From Colivicinus sp963607765 (GTDB lineage Bacteria; Bacillota_I; Bacilli_A; Erysipelotrichales; Erysipelotrichaceae): a stretch of 46,325 nt of DNA. Shown piece by piece: positions 23,212 through 32,100 of this stretch. Each line of letters begins with the position of its first letter. Position 1 is the stretch's first letter. Position numbers and translations under genes: made by a program. The notes beneath the pieces are model-generated. The model ran no database searches and had not been told where the DNA came from. It was given only the letters and a program-made list of their open reading frames with translations. The stretch spans positions 1 to 46,325 of the forward strand of contig CAVDDT010000035.1 in the NCBI GenBank assembly GCA_963607765.1, written 5' to 3'.

Positions 23212-23478
23212 CTATAGAATTACTGCCTTTTCAACAATATTTAATAAACGGAAATGTTTATCTTTACTCATTGCTCTAGTTTCAACGATATCAACTGTAT
23301 CGCCAACCTTTGCTTCATTATTCTCATCATGAGCTTTGAACTTACGAGAGAATTTTGTTTGCTTGCCATATAGTGGGTGAGCTTTTTTCTCAGAAATTTC
23401 AACAACAATTGTCTTATCCATCTTGTCAGAAACTACAACACCACGTAATACACGCTTTGTATTTTTTCTTTCCATCAT
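23212..23478 (-). CDS. rpsQ: 30S ribosomal protein S17
   Basis: An 88-residue OB-fold primary binder of 16S rRNA. VLRGVVVSDKMDKTIVVEIS and VGDTVDIVETRAMSKDKHFR match the family. GGGGGAG precedes two adjacent ATGs; the first is used here. Confidence 0.98.
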   Translation of the reverse strand: MMERKNTKRVLRGVVVSDKMDKTIVVEISEKKAHPLYGKQTKFSRKFKAHDENNEAKVGDTVDIVETRAMSKDKHFRLLNIVEKAVIL

Positions 23479-23486
23479 CTCTCCCC

Positions 23487-23678
23487 CTATTTGCTTTCTC
23501 TTTCCTTAAGTACAGTTAAGATTCTAGCGATTGCTTTCTTTAATTCACGAATACGCATAGGATTTTCAACAGTACCAGTAGCCTTTTGGAATCTAAGGTC
23601 GAATAATTCTTTCTTTGATTCATCTAAAGTCTTTAGTAATTGGTCATTTGACATATCTCTAATTTCCTTAATGTTCAT
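23487..23678 (-). CDS. rpmC: 50S ribosomal protein L29
   Basis: A 63-residue two-helix protein near the tunnel exit, where SRP and trigger factor dock. It has MNIKEIRDMSNDQLLKTLDE and LRFQKATGTVENPMRIRELK. AAGGGAG precedes the ATG; it starts 2 bases after rplP. Confidence 0.97.
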   Translation of the reverse strand: MNIKEIRDMSNDQLLKTLDESKKELFDLRFQKATGTVENPMRIRELKKAIARILTVLKERESK

Positions 23679-23680
23679 AA

Positions 23681-24091
23681 CTATTCTCCCTTCTTAATAA
23701 ATTTACACTTAACTGGTAATTTGTTGGCAGCAAGTCTGAAAGCTTCTCTAGCTGTAGCTTCATCTACACCACCAATTTCAAACATAACTCTTCCTCTTTG
23801 AACGACAGCAACCCATCCTTCAGGAGAACCTTTACCAGAACCCATACGTACTTCTAGAGGTTTTTTAGTAATTGCAAGTTGTGGGAATATTTTGATCCAA
23901 ACATTACCACCTCTGTTCATAAATCTTGTCATAGCAACTCTGGCTGCTTCAATTTGATTATTTGAAACATAAGCACCAGTTGTTGCAACTAGACCATATT
24001 CGCCATAAGCGATAGTAGTACCAGCTTTTGACTTACCTTCGTAACTCAATCTATGAGGACGACGGTATTTTGTTCTCTTAGGCATTAACAT
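23681..24091 (-). CDS. rplP: 50S ribosomal protein L16
   Basis: A 136-residue protein that helps shape the A-site and peptidyl transferase region. MLMPKRTKYRRPHRLSYEGK, ITKKPLEVRMGSGKGSPEGW and VMFEIGGVDEATAREAFRLA are all conserved. Its ATG overlaps the rpsC stop by one base, so translation is coupled. Confidence 0.98.
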   Translation of the reverse strand: MLMPKRTKYRRPHRLSYEGKSKAGTTIAYGEYGLVATTGAYVSNNQIEAARVAMTRFMNRGGNVWIKIFPQLAITKKPLEVRMGSGKGSPEGWVAVVQRGRVMFEIGGVDEATAREAFRLAANKLPVKCKFIKKGE

Positions 24092-24891
24092 TATGCGACA
24101 TCCTCCTTAACTTCTTCATTAACAGGAGCATCAGCAACTTCTTCCTTAGCTTCAGCTACAGGAGCTTCGTTATTTCTGAAGTTGTTTCTTCTGTCATTTC
24201 TTCTTCTGTTAGGACGGCCATTAGGATTACCTTTTGGTTTTTCAGGTTCCTTAACCATCTCACCAGGTAGAACTTCACCACGGCAAATCCAAACCTTAAC
24301 GCCTAACTTACCATAAGTTGTCATTGCTTCTTCCCAAGCAAAGTCAATATCTGAACGAAGAGTATGTAGAGGAACTACACCTTCTGAATAACCTTCGCTT
24401 CTAGCGATATCAGCACCACCAAGTCTACCACCAACAGCAGTCTTGATGCCCTTTGCTCCAGCTCTCATAGTAGATTGAATAGCCTTCTTTTGAGCTGTAC
24501 GGAAAGATTGTCTTTCTTCTAGCATCTTACAAATCTTTAATGCAACAAGTCTTGCATCTAAATCAGGATTAGCAACTTCAACGATGTTAATGTTGATTTC
24601 CTTGTTATTTGTAAGCTTAGCTAATTTCTTCTTTAATTCTTCGATTTTAGCGCCATCACCGCCAACGAACATACCAGGACGAGCAGTTCTGATAATAAGG
24701 TTGACACGGTTCTTGCTTCTTTCGATTTCAACTCTACTTACTAAGCAATCAGCACAGTCTTTTAATATTGTCTTACGGATTTTGATATCTTCTTGAAGAA
24801 GAGTGCCGTAATCTTTTTCAGCATACCATCTTGATTCCCAATCACGGATGACGCCGACTCTCATTCCAATTGGACTAACTTTTTGACCCAT
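24091..24891 (-). CDS. rpsC: 30S ribosomal protein S3 with extended C-terminal tail
   Basis: A 266-residue mRNA-entry protein. The N-terminal KH domain (MGQKVSPIGMRVGVIRDWES, VGGDGAKIEELKKKLAKL) and the S3 C-terminal domain (TAVGGRLGGADIARSEGYSE, KVWICRGEVLPGEMVK) are followed by ~50 extra residues: a basic Asn/Arg-rich segment (NPNGRPNRRRNDRRNNFRNN) and then an acidic one. Typical S3 is ~210-230 residues. Tails of this mixed kind occur in some Bacillota and Mollicutes. Confidence 0.97.
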   Translation of the reverse strand: MGQKVSPIGMRVGVIRDWESRWYAEKDYGTLLQEDIKIRKTILKDCADCLVSRVEIERSKNRVNLIIRTARPGMFVGGDGAKIEELKKKLAKLTNNKEININIVEVANPDLDARLVALKICKMLEERQSFRTAQKKAIQSTMRAGAKGIKTAVGGRLGGADIARSEGYSEGVVPLHTLRSDIDFAWEEAMTTYGKLGVKVWICRGEVLPGEMVKEPEKPKGNPNGRPNRRRNDRRNNFRNNEAPVAEAKEEVADAPVNEEVKEDVA

Positions 24892-24902
24892 ATCTTACCT
24901 CC

Positions 24903-25235
24903 TTATCTTTCATCTACTACCACAGTAATGTGGCTTGTTCTTTTCATAATTGGGGTTGCTCTACCCTTTGCACGAGGCATCCATCTCTTTAATGTAACAC
25001 CTTCGTTAGCGAAACAACTCTTTACATATAGTTTTGATTCATCTTGTTGATGATTGTGAGTTGCATTTGCAATAGCACTCTTTAATAGCTTTTGCACATC
25101 CTTAGCTGCATGGTTAGGAGTAAACTCTAGAATACCAAGAGCTTCGTTTACGTCCTTACCTCTGATAAGATCAAGAACGATTCTTACTTTACGAGAAGGA
25201 TGTCTAACAGTTTTAGCTGTAGCTTTAACTTCCAT
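24903..25235 (-). CDS. rplV: 50S ribosomal protein L22
   Basis: A 110-residue protein that touches all six 23S domains; its beta-hairpin lines the exit tunnel. It begins MEVKATAKTVRHPSRKVRIV and has the hairpin segment TLKRWMPRAKGRATPIMKRT. No duplication or deletion of the kind linked to macrolide resistance is seen in the hairpin. An AAGGAAAG site precedes the ATG. Confidence 0.97.
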   Translation of the reverse strand: MEVKATAKTVRHPSRKVRIVLDLIRGKDVNEALGILEFTPNHAAKDVQKLLKSAIANATHNHQQDESKLYVKSCFANEGVTLKRWMPRAKGRATPIMKRTSHITVVVDER

Positions 25236-25243
25236 ATCTTTCC

Positions 25244-25519
25244 TTAAGCCTTTCTATCGTCGTCCTTACCATGACCGCCGAATTTTCTTGTTGGAACAAA
25301 TTCACCAAGTTTTTGACCAACCATATCTTCAGTTACATAAACAGGAACATGTTCCTTACCATTGTGAACTGCGAATGTATGTTCTACAAAGCTAGGGAAG
25401 ATTGTTGATCTACGAGACCAAGTTTTAATAACTTCTTTTTTGTTTGCAGCATTTAATGCTTCAACCTTTTTCATAAGATGCTTATCGCAAAATGCACCCT
25501 TTTTTAAACTTCTTGACAT
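25244..25519 (-). CDS. rpsS: 30S ribosomal protein S19
   Basis: A 91-residue head protein that forms a complex with S13. MSRSLKKGAFCDKHLMKKVE, TWSRRSTIFPSFVEHTFAVH and LGEFVPTRKFGGHGKDD are diagnostic. AAAGGGGAG precedes the ATG. Confidence 0.98.
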   Translation of the reverse strand: MSRSLKKGAFCDKHLMKKVEALNAANKKEVIKTWSRRSTIFPSFVEHTFAVHNGKEHVPVYVTEDMVGQKLGEFVPTRKFGGHGKDDDRKA

Positions 25520-25536
25520 TATTAATTCTCCCCTTT

Positions 25537-26370
25537 CTACTTATCATTTCTTCTTCTGATGATTAATTCACTAGAAGCTTTCTTTTGCTTACGAGTCTTA
25601 ACGCCCATAGCCTTCTTACCCCAAGGGGTCATAGGAGACTTACGACCGATAGGACACTTACCTTCACCACCACCATGAGGGTGATCAACTGGGTTCATTA
25701 CAGAACCTCTAACTGTAGGTTTAACGCCCATCCATCTAGTTCTACCTGCTTTACCAAGGTTAACTAAGTTGTAATCTTCATTACCAACTACACCAACTGT
25801 AGCACGGCAATTACCAAGTACTCTTCTCATTTCGCCACTAGCTAAACGAAGAGTAACATATTTTTCTTCAACAGCTAAGATTTGAGCACTGACACCAGCG
25901 GCTCTAGCAATTTGTCCACCCTTACCAGGCTTTAATTCAATGTTGTGAACGATTGTACCTTCAGGCATGTTACGCATTTCTAACGCATTACCTACTTTGA
26001 TATCAACCTTTTCACCAGAAACAACGCTCATGCCTACTTCTAAGCCCTTAGGTGCTAAGATATATCTCTTTTCACCATCAGCATATACAACTAAGCAAAT
26101 GTTGCAGTTTCTATTTGGATCATATTCAACTGTCTTAACAACAGCTGGGATACCATCTTTGTTTCTCTTAAAATCGATGATACGGTATAGTTGTTTATGA
26201 CCACCACCGATATGTCTTGTAGTAATTCTTCCTGTATTGTTACGACCACCTGACTTATTGAAACTAACTGTTAAGCTCTTTTCAGGCTTAGTAGTTGTAA
26301 TTTCATCATAAGTAAGACCTGTCATACCACGTCTACCAGGAGTAGTTGGCTTATATTTCTTAATCGCCAT
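25537..26370 (-). CDS. rplB: 50S ribosomal protein L2
   Basis: A 277-residue protein needed for subunit joining and peptidyl transfer. It has MAIKKYKPTTPGRRGMTGLT, the central OB and SH3-like domains, and the C-terminal signature VRGSVMNPVDHPHGGGEGKC with the conserved His. GGGAGG precedes the ATG. A hairpin lies in the unusually long gap before it. Confidence 0.98.
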   Translation of the reverse strand: MAIKKYKPTTPGRRGMTGLTYDEITTTKPEKSLTVSFNKSGGRNNTGRITTRHIGGGHKQLYRIIDFKRNKDGIPAVVKTVEYDPNRNCNICLVVYADGEKRYILAPKGLEVGMSVVSGEKVDIKVGNALEMRNMPEGTIVHNIELKPGKGGQIARAAGVSAQILAVEEKYVTLRLASGEMRRVLGNCRATVGVVGNEDYNLVNLGKAGRTRWMGVKPTVRGSVMNPVDHPHGGGEGKCPIGRKSPMTPWGKKAMGVKTRKQKKASSELIIRRRNDK

Positions 26371-26395
26371 TTTTATTTTTCCTCCCTAATGCAAT

Positions 26396-26426
26396 TTATC
26401 CGGAAATAGCATTTTTCTTCCGATAA
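26396..26426 (-). other. hairpin in the rplW-rplB gap
   Basis: On the minus strand TTATCGGAA and TTCCGGATAA form a 9-pair stem with one bulged base and a 12-base loop. No T tract follows. The 65-base gap is long for this operon, so the hairpin may be a processing or stability element. Confidence 0.5.
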
Positions 26427-26435
26427 TATAATCGA

Positions 26436-26735
26436 TTACTTATCAGCTAAGATATCGATCTTTGAACCATCTTTAAGCTTAACGTAAGCTTTCTTAACTT
26501 GGTTTGTTTCAAAATGGTATTGGCCATATCTGCCCATTCTCTTTTGCTTAGTTGGGCAATTAACAACGTTAACTCTTTCAACTTTTACATTGAAGATTTC
26601 TTCAACTGCTTGTTTGATATGAATCTTATTAACACCTTTTTTAACTTCGAAGACAACAGTATTAGCTTCATCATTAAGCTTCATTGTCTTTTCGGTAACT
26701 AGAGGACGAATGATAACACTTCTTGCATTAGTCAT
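26436..26735 (-). CDS. rplW: 50S ribosomal protein L23
   Basis: A 99-residue exit-tunnel protein, the main docking point for trigger factor and SRP. It contains VIIRPLVTEKTMKLNDEANT and IKQAVEEIFNVKVERVNVVN. It overlaps the rplD end by 8 bases; its ribosome binding site, GGGGAGG, lies inside rplD. Confidence 0.98.
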   Translation of the reverse strand: MTNARSVIIRPLVTEKTMKLNDEANTVVFEVKKGVNKIHIKQAVEEIFNVKVERVNVVNCPTKQKRMGRYGQYHFETNQVKKAYVKLKDGSKIDILADK

Positions 26736-27363
26736 TGTTTAATACCTCCCCAATCTTGTTTGCAGCTTCCTTAGTAATTAGAAGCTTGTTAGCATTTTGT
26801 AAGTCATAAATGTTTAAACCTTCAACAGTAACCATTTCAACGTTACCGAAGTTTCTTGAAGATAAGTAAGCATTTTCGAAGTCTTCATTTACATCAACTA
26901 CGATTAATACTTTTCTATCAAGTTTGAATGCATCTAGAACAGCTTTGAAGTCCTTAGACTTAATTGCATCAAACTTAACATTATCAAGAACCATTAGGTT
27001 GTCATTTGTAGCTTTAAGAGTAAGACCACTTCTAAGAGCTAATCTTCTAACTTTACGGTTAAGTTTGAAAGTATGAGATCTAGGAGTTGGACCAAAGGCA
27101 ACACCACCACCTCTATATTGAATTGCTCTAGAAGAACCTTGTCTAGCTCTACCTGTACCCTTTTGTCTAAAAGGTTTCTTACCAGTACCAGATACTTCAC
27201 TTCTTGTTTTAACTTTGTGAGTACCTTGTCTTAGTGAAGATTGTTGTCTTAATACTGCATCAAATATTGCTTGAGTATTAACTGCACAATTGAAGACGCT
27301 GTCAGCTAATTCAATATCGCCGACTTTCTTAGCGCTTAAATCATATACATCAAATTTAGCCAT
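26728..27363 (-). CDS. rplD: 50S ribosomal protein L4
   Basis: A 211-residue protein whose long loop (GTGKKPFRQKGTGRARQGSS, then RGGGVAFGPTPRSHTFKLNR) reaches the exit tunnel. In E. coli and B. subtilis L4 also represses its own S10 operon through the mRNA leader; the structured leader here makes that plausible. GGAGG precedes the ATG. Confidence 0.98.
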   Translation of the reverse strand: MAKFDVYDLSAKKVGDIELADSVFNCAVNTQAIFDAVLRQQSSLRQGTHKVKTRSEVSGTGKKPFRQKGTGRARQGSSRAIQYRGGGVAFGPTPRSHTFKLNRKVRRLALRSGLTLKATNDNLMVLDNVKFDAIKSKDFKAVLDAFKLDRKVLIVVDVNEDFENAYLSSRNFGNVEMVTVEGLNIYDLQNANKLLITKEAANKIGEVLNND

Positions 27364-27366
27364 CGA

Positions 27367-28044
27367 TTACGCCTCCTTGCTTTCTAATAGAACTTTTGGT
27401 TCTACATGTTTGTTCTTTTTAACTGTTGTCTTAACTACAACTAGACCTCTCTTAGGTCCTGGAACATTACCTTTAATTAACATGTAATTCTTTTCTGCAT
27501 CAACCTTGATTACTTCAAGATTTTGATTTGTTGTAGTTTCTACACCCATATGTCCAGGCATTGGTGTATTCTTTTCGATACGACCATTGTTACGACCTGT
27601 TGTAGCTAGAGAACCAACACTTCTATGTACTGGACCAGTACCATGTGTTTCTCTTAAGATGTGGTGATTGTGTCTTTTAACAACACCAGCGTAGCCTTTA
27701 CCTTTTGAAACGCCTGTAACATCTACAATGTCACCAGCGGAAAAGATATCAACTTTAATTTCTTGTCCAACTTCGCTACTCATTAATTCATCAGCTTTGA
27801 TTTCCTTAACGAACTTCTTTGGACTTACACCAGCTTTTTTAGCGTGGCCAATTTCAGGCTTAGTTGCACGAGCTTCTTTCTTGTCTTCAAGACCAAGTTG
27901 TAATGCTTCATAACCATCAGTTTCTTTTGTCTTCTTTTGAAGAACAACATTTGGTTCACATTCAACTACAGTAACAGGAATTAAAGCACCTTCTTCTGTG
28001 AAGACTTGAGTCATGCCAAGCTTTCTACCAAGTATTCCTTTCAT
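27367..28044 (-). CDS. rplC: 50S ribosomal protein L3
   Basis: A 225-residue early-assembly protein with an extension near the peptidyl transferase centre. MKGILGRKLGMTQVFTEEGA and the loop GTGPVHRSVGSLATTGRNNG with MPGHMGVETTTNQNLEV match L3. AAAGGTGA precedes the ATG. Second gene of the S10 operon. Confidence 0.98.
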   Translation of the reverse strand: MKGILGRKLGMTQVFTEEGALIPVTVVECEPNVVLQKKTKETDGYEALQLGLEDKKEARATKPEIGHAKKAGVSPKKFVKEIKADELMSSEVGQEIKVDIFSAGDIVDVTGVSKGKGYAGVVKRHNHHILRETHGTGPVHRSVGSLATTGRNNGRIEKNTPMPGHMGVETTTNQNLEVIKVDAEKNYMLIKGNVPGPKRGLVVVKTTVKKNKHVEPKVLLESKEA

Positions 28045-28058
28045 GATGTCACCTTTCT

Positions 28059-28370
28059 TTATAATTTGATTTCAATATCAACGCCACTAGGTAATTCCAA
28101 ACGACTTAATGCATCGATTGTCTTAGCACTAGGACCGATGATTTCAATTAATCTCTTGTGCGTTCTGATTTCGAATTGTTCACGAGAATCTTTGTACTTA
28201 TGTACGGCACGAAGAACTGTTACCACTTGTTTTTCAGTTGGTAGTGGAATAGGACCAACAACTTTTTTAACTCCACCTTCTTCAGCAGCCTTAACAATCT
28301 TTTCTGTTGCTAAGTCTAAAGAACGATGTTCGTAAGCTTTAAGTTTGATTCTTACGTTATTCTTTGCCAT
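28059..28370 (-). CDS. rpsJ: 30S ribosomal protein S10
   Basis: A 103-residue head protein, also NusE in antitermination complexes with NusB. It begins MAKNNVRIKLKAYEHRSLDL and has GPIPLPTEKQVVTVLRAVHK and YKDSREQFEIRTHKRLIEI. The start at 28370 follows AAGGAGG; the frame runs 27 codons further upstream but only into the leader. First gene of the S10-spc-alpha run of ~14 kb. Confidence 0.98.
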   Translation of the reverse strand: MAKNNVRIKLKAYEHRSLDLATEKIVKAAEEGGVKKVVGPIPLPTEKQVVTVLRAVHKYKDSREQFEIRTHKRLIEIIGPSAKTIDALSRLELPSGVDIEIKL

Positions 28371-28503
28371 GAATTTTTCCTCCTTACATTCATTAACCAG
28401 GCTTCTAAAACCGCCTAGTAACTTGCTCCTTGTGAGTTCCCTGGTTATCACACAGTCACACAGGTGTTAGTGTGCCAGCAATCTCCCATATCATTACAAG
28501 CGC
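28371..28503 (-). promoter_or_regulatory. structured S10 operon leader
   Basis: The ~130-base untranslated leader has an 8-pair stem TAACCAGG (28447-28440) / CCTGGTTA (28401-28394). Inside it, AGGC and GCCT can form a competing stem. Further 5', CACAC can pair with either of two GTGTG copies (tandem TCACACAG on the plus strand). The position fits an L4-type autoregulatory leader; that role is inferred. Confidence 0.5.
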
Positions 28504-28509
28504 TCAATT

Positions 28510-28537
28510 ATTATACCTTTTTTCTCTAATAATTCAA
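28510..28537 (-). promoter_or_regulatory. S10 operon promoter
   Basis: TTGAAT (28537-28532), a 16-base spacer and a perfect TATAAT (28515-28510). The predicted start point is near 28503. Confidence 0.8.
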
Positions 28538-28702
28538 CATTAAATTTAAAAAAATCTAATGTTTATCGACATTTTTTCAAATTTTATAGTTACACACTGT
28601 TCAGCGTGCCGTTTTTTCTTAATATCAGCTTTAATATCAGCCCTTTTTGTTTGTAAATTGCCTAATATTGCTAATTATATTTCCCAGGGAATTACTACAA
28701 GC
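28538..28702. other. non-coding gap upstream of the S10 promoter
   Basis: No gene with a start codon is supported here. It holds two tandem copies of TTAATATCAGC at a 12-base period (28619-28641) and AT-rich sequence, possibly upstream promoter DNA or the remains of a gene. Confidence 0.4.
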
Positions 28703-28729
28703 ATAAGAAAACTGCTATTTCTAGCAGTT
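28703..28729 (-). terminator. terminator after the 107-residue gene
   Basis: AACTGCTA and TAGCAGTT with a GAAA tetraloop, followed by TTCTTAT on the minus strand. It separates the small gene from the S10 promoter. Confidence 0.85.
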
Positions 28730-28736
28730 CAACGAC

Positions 28737-29060
28737 TTATTTAGATGTAGTCTTTTGAATATCAGAAGCTTTCTTAATTAGATCTTCTACAACTGATTTC
28801 ATCTTAGGAAGATTATTCTTGATAGTATCAGAGAATAAATCAGAATGTTTTTCAAGAAGACTAACCAAATTGTCAAGAGTCTTAGAAACATCAACTGAAC
28901 CACCAGTTGCATTCTTTACCGCTTCGAAAGCCTTAGACAATTCCTCAGGACATTTACCAGAAGAAATTAATTCTTTAATTTCTGGTTCCAAAGTCTTTGT
29001 AATATTAGAAAGTTCACCCATATCAACTAAGCTACCAACTAAATCACCTAACATACCCAT
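28737..29060 (-). CDS. unknown 107-residue helical protein between rpoC and rpsJ
   Basis: I do not recognise a family. The protein is predicted to be largely helical and soluble: a short glycine-containing hydrophobic start (MGMLGDLVGSLVDMGELSN), then amphipathic repeats such as LEPEIKELISSGKC, LSKAFEAVKN, LDNLVSLLEKHSDLF and SVVEDLIKKASDI. There is one Cys and no Trp. GAGG lies 10 bases before the ATG, with an extended -10 (TGGTAGAAT) upstream and terminators on both sides, so it is its own transcription unit. It occupies the place where rpsL-rpsG-fusA-tuf usually lie. The function is unknown. Confidence 0.8.
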   Translation of the reverse strand: MGMLGDLVGSLVDMGELSNITKTLEPEIKELISSGKCPEELSKAFEAVKNATGGSVDVSKTLDNLVSLLEKHSDLFSDTIKNNLPKMKSVVEDLIKKASDIQKTTSK

Positions 29061-29082
29061 AATTTTTACCTCACTTTTCTAT

Positions 29083-29091
29083 ATTCTACCA
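29083..29091 (-). promoter_or_regulatory. extended -10 promoter of the 107-residue gene
   Basis: TGGTAGAAT (TAGAAT at 29088-29083) lies 22 bases before the ATG and just after the rpoC terminator. Confidence 0.5.
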
Positions 29092-29106
29092 AATTTAAGC
29101 CATAAT

Positions 29107-29128
29107 AAAAGCTCAGATTACTCTGAGC
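29107..29128 (-). terminator. terminator after rpoC
   Basis: GCTCAGA and TCTGAGC around GTAA, then TTTTATTA on the minus strand, 7 bases after the rpoC stop. It ends the rplJ-rpoC transcript. Confidence 0.9.
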
Positions 29129-29135
29129 CTTTAAA

Positions 29136-32100
29136 TTATTCAGCAGTTTCGCTAACTGTTTCTTCTTTATTTTCTTCTGCTTCTAATGGAGTATCATCTT
29201 CTTCATCATCTGATTTGACATTAGTTACTTCATTAGGAAGTTTCTCACCAGCTTGTTGTTCTTCCTTAAAAGCAGCAACTCTCTCTTCTCTTTCAGCAAC
29301 AAGCTCAGCAGCTCTTGCTTCAACAAGATGAGTAGTTTCTCTTTCAAATTTAGAACCAGTACCAGCAGGAATTAGCTTACCTATAATAACGTTTTCTTTG
29401 ATACCAAATAAGTCATCAACACGAGCATTAATAGCAGCATCAGTTAATACCTTAGTTGTTTCTTGGAATGAAGCAGCTGACAAGAATGAATCAGTTTCAA
29501 CAGAAGACTTAGAAATACCTAGTAACAACGGACCAAACTTAGCTGGAGTCTTGCCATTCATAAGTAGGTTGTTGTTTGTTTCATTAATCTTTCTCTTAGA
29601 TACTGATTGACCAGCACAGTACTCTGAATCACCTGGTTCAAGTACGATAACTTTCTTAAGCATTTGATGAATAATCATTTCAATATGCTTATCAGAAGTG
29701 TCGATACCAGCTAAAGAGTAAACCTTCTTAACTTCCTTAAGGATATAGTTTTGAACAGCTTGTACACCTGCAATACTCAATAACTCCTTAGGATCAATAT
29801 TACCTTCAGTTAGCTTATCACCAGCTTTAACCTTAGTACCAACATTCATCCAAGATCTAACAGTTTGACCAAGCATTAATCTATGAGAAATAGTTTCAGT
29901 TTCACCAGTTATATCAACAGTGATAACATGATCATCGCCTTCATTAATAGCAGTGATTTCACCATCAATCTTAGCTAAAATAGCTGGACGCTTAGGACAT
30001 CTTGCCTCAAATAGTTCTTCAACACGTGGAAGACCTTGAGTAATATCACTATCACCTGCAGCCGCAACACCACCAGTGTGGAATGTACGCATTGTTAGCT
30101 GAGTACCAGGTTCACCAATTGATTGGGCAGCCATGATACCAACAGCTTCGCCATTTTCAACGACTTTACCAGTAGCCATGTTTCTACCATAACACTTACG
30201 ACAAATGCCATCTTTGCAACGACAAGTGAAAGTATTTCTAATCTTCATGCCAGTAATACCAGCATCAACAATCTTAGTAGCAATAGCCTCATCAATGAAC
30301 TCATCTTCACCTATGATTAACTCACCAGTATTAGGATCAGTAACATTTTCCTTAGAGAATCTACCAACGATACGATCATAGAAAGATTCAATCAAGCTAT
30401 TGTCTTTTCTATCAATGATAGACTCAACATAATAGCCCATATCTGTATGACAATCATCTTCTCTAATGATTACATCTTGAGAAACATCGACTAGACGTCT
30501 AGTTAAATAACCAGATTCAGCAGTCTTTAAAGCAGTATCAGTTAAACCCTTTCTTACACCGTGAGTAGAAATGAAGAATTCACTTACATTTAAACCTTCA
30601 CGGAATGAAGAGTAAATAGGAACTTCGATAATTGAAGGTTGATATTCCTTCTTTGACTTAGATTGAGTAGGACGAGCCATTAGACCACGCATACCAGCAA
30701 GCTGAGTAAAGTGTGATTTGTTACCTCTGGCACCAGATACAGCCATCATATTGATCGGAGACTTTCTTGGTAAACTACTCATAACTTCATCACCAATTTC
30801 ATCCTTAGTATCTGCCCAAAGTTTAGAGAAATGTCTTTCCCATTCAGGAGGAGTTAATTGACCTCTATCCAATAAGTTTTGTAATACATCAGCCTTCTTC
30901 TTAGCTTCATCAACATACTTTTGCTTGTTTGGAGCAACGTTGATATCAGCAAGAGAAACTGTCATACCAGCAACAGTTGAATATTCAAAACCTAAGTCTT
31001 TAATATTATCAAGAATTGCACTAGAACCTTCAGTTCTATATTTTGCGAAAACTTCCGCAATAACATTACCTAAAGCCTTCTTAGTAAATTCAGGACTTAC
31101 TTTTAAAGAAGCGATATGTGCCTTAATATCAGTACCATATGGAACAAATTGTTCAGCAGGTGTCTTCTTTAGAGTTTCCTTGCTTACATAGTTGATGTAA
31201 GGGAAATCACTAGGGAAAGCATTGTTGAAAATTAGTTTACCAATAGTAGTGATTAAATACATATGGTTTTCTTCTTCAGAGAAGCAAGATTTATGCAATG
31301 AACCAGCATCAATAGCAACTCTAGTATGCAAATGAACACGTCTTGTTTGATAAGCCATCAAAGCTTCATTGAAATCCTTATAAACATGACCTTCAGCATC
31401 ACCAAAGCTTCTCCACATGTTGCTAGCTTCTTCATCACCAAGACTCTTGATTAAATCAGCCTTCTCATAGAATTCTTCCTTAGTCTCTTCCATATTTAAG
31501 TAGAAGTTACCAAGAACCATATCCTGTGAAGGGGTAACAATAGGCTTACCATCTTTTGGACCTAAGATATTGTTACTAGCTAACATCAAGATTTCAGCTT
31601 CCGCTCTAGCCTTTTCACTTAAAGGTAAGTGAACAGCCATCTGGTCGCCATCGAAATCGGCGTTGAATGCTGTACAAACTAGAGGATGAAGACGAATTGC
31701 TCTACCTTCAACTAGTTTTGGCTTAAACGCTTGGATACCTAGTCTATGTAAAGTAGGAGCTCTGTTTAAGAATACTGGATGGTTATCCATAATCTTCTCA
31801 ACAACATCCCAAATTTGTGGATCTTGTTTTTCAATCATCTTCTCAGCATATTTACTAGACTGAGCGATCTTTTGAAGAACTAATTCATTAATTACAAATG
31901 GCTTGTATAAAGAAATAGCCATTTCTCTAGGGATACCACATTGGTACATCTTTAGATTTGGACCTACAGCAATAACTGATCTTCCAGAGAAGTCAACACG
32001 CTTACCTAATAGGTTTTGTCTAAAACGACCTTGTTTACCCTTCAAGCTATGAGACAAAGACTTTAATGGTCTATTAGCACTACCCTTAACAGGATTGCCT

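Noticed and set aside
28559..28744. A plus-strand hydrophobic frame in the rpsJ upstream gap
   Set aside because: It crosses the terminator of the minus-strand small gene and lacks a ribosome binding site; the hydrophobicity follows from AT-rich sequence.
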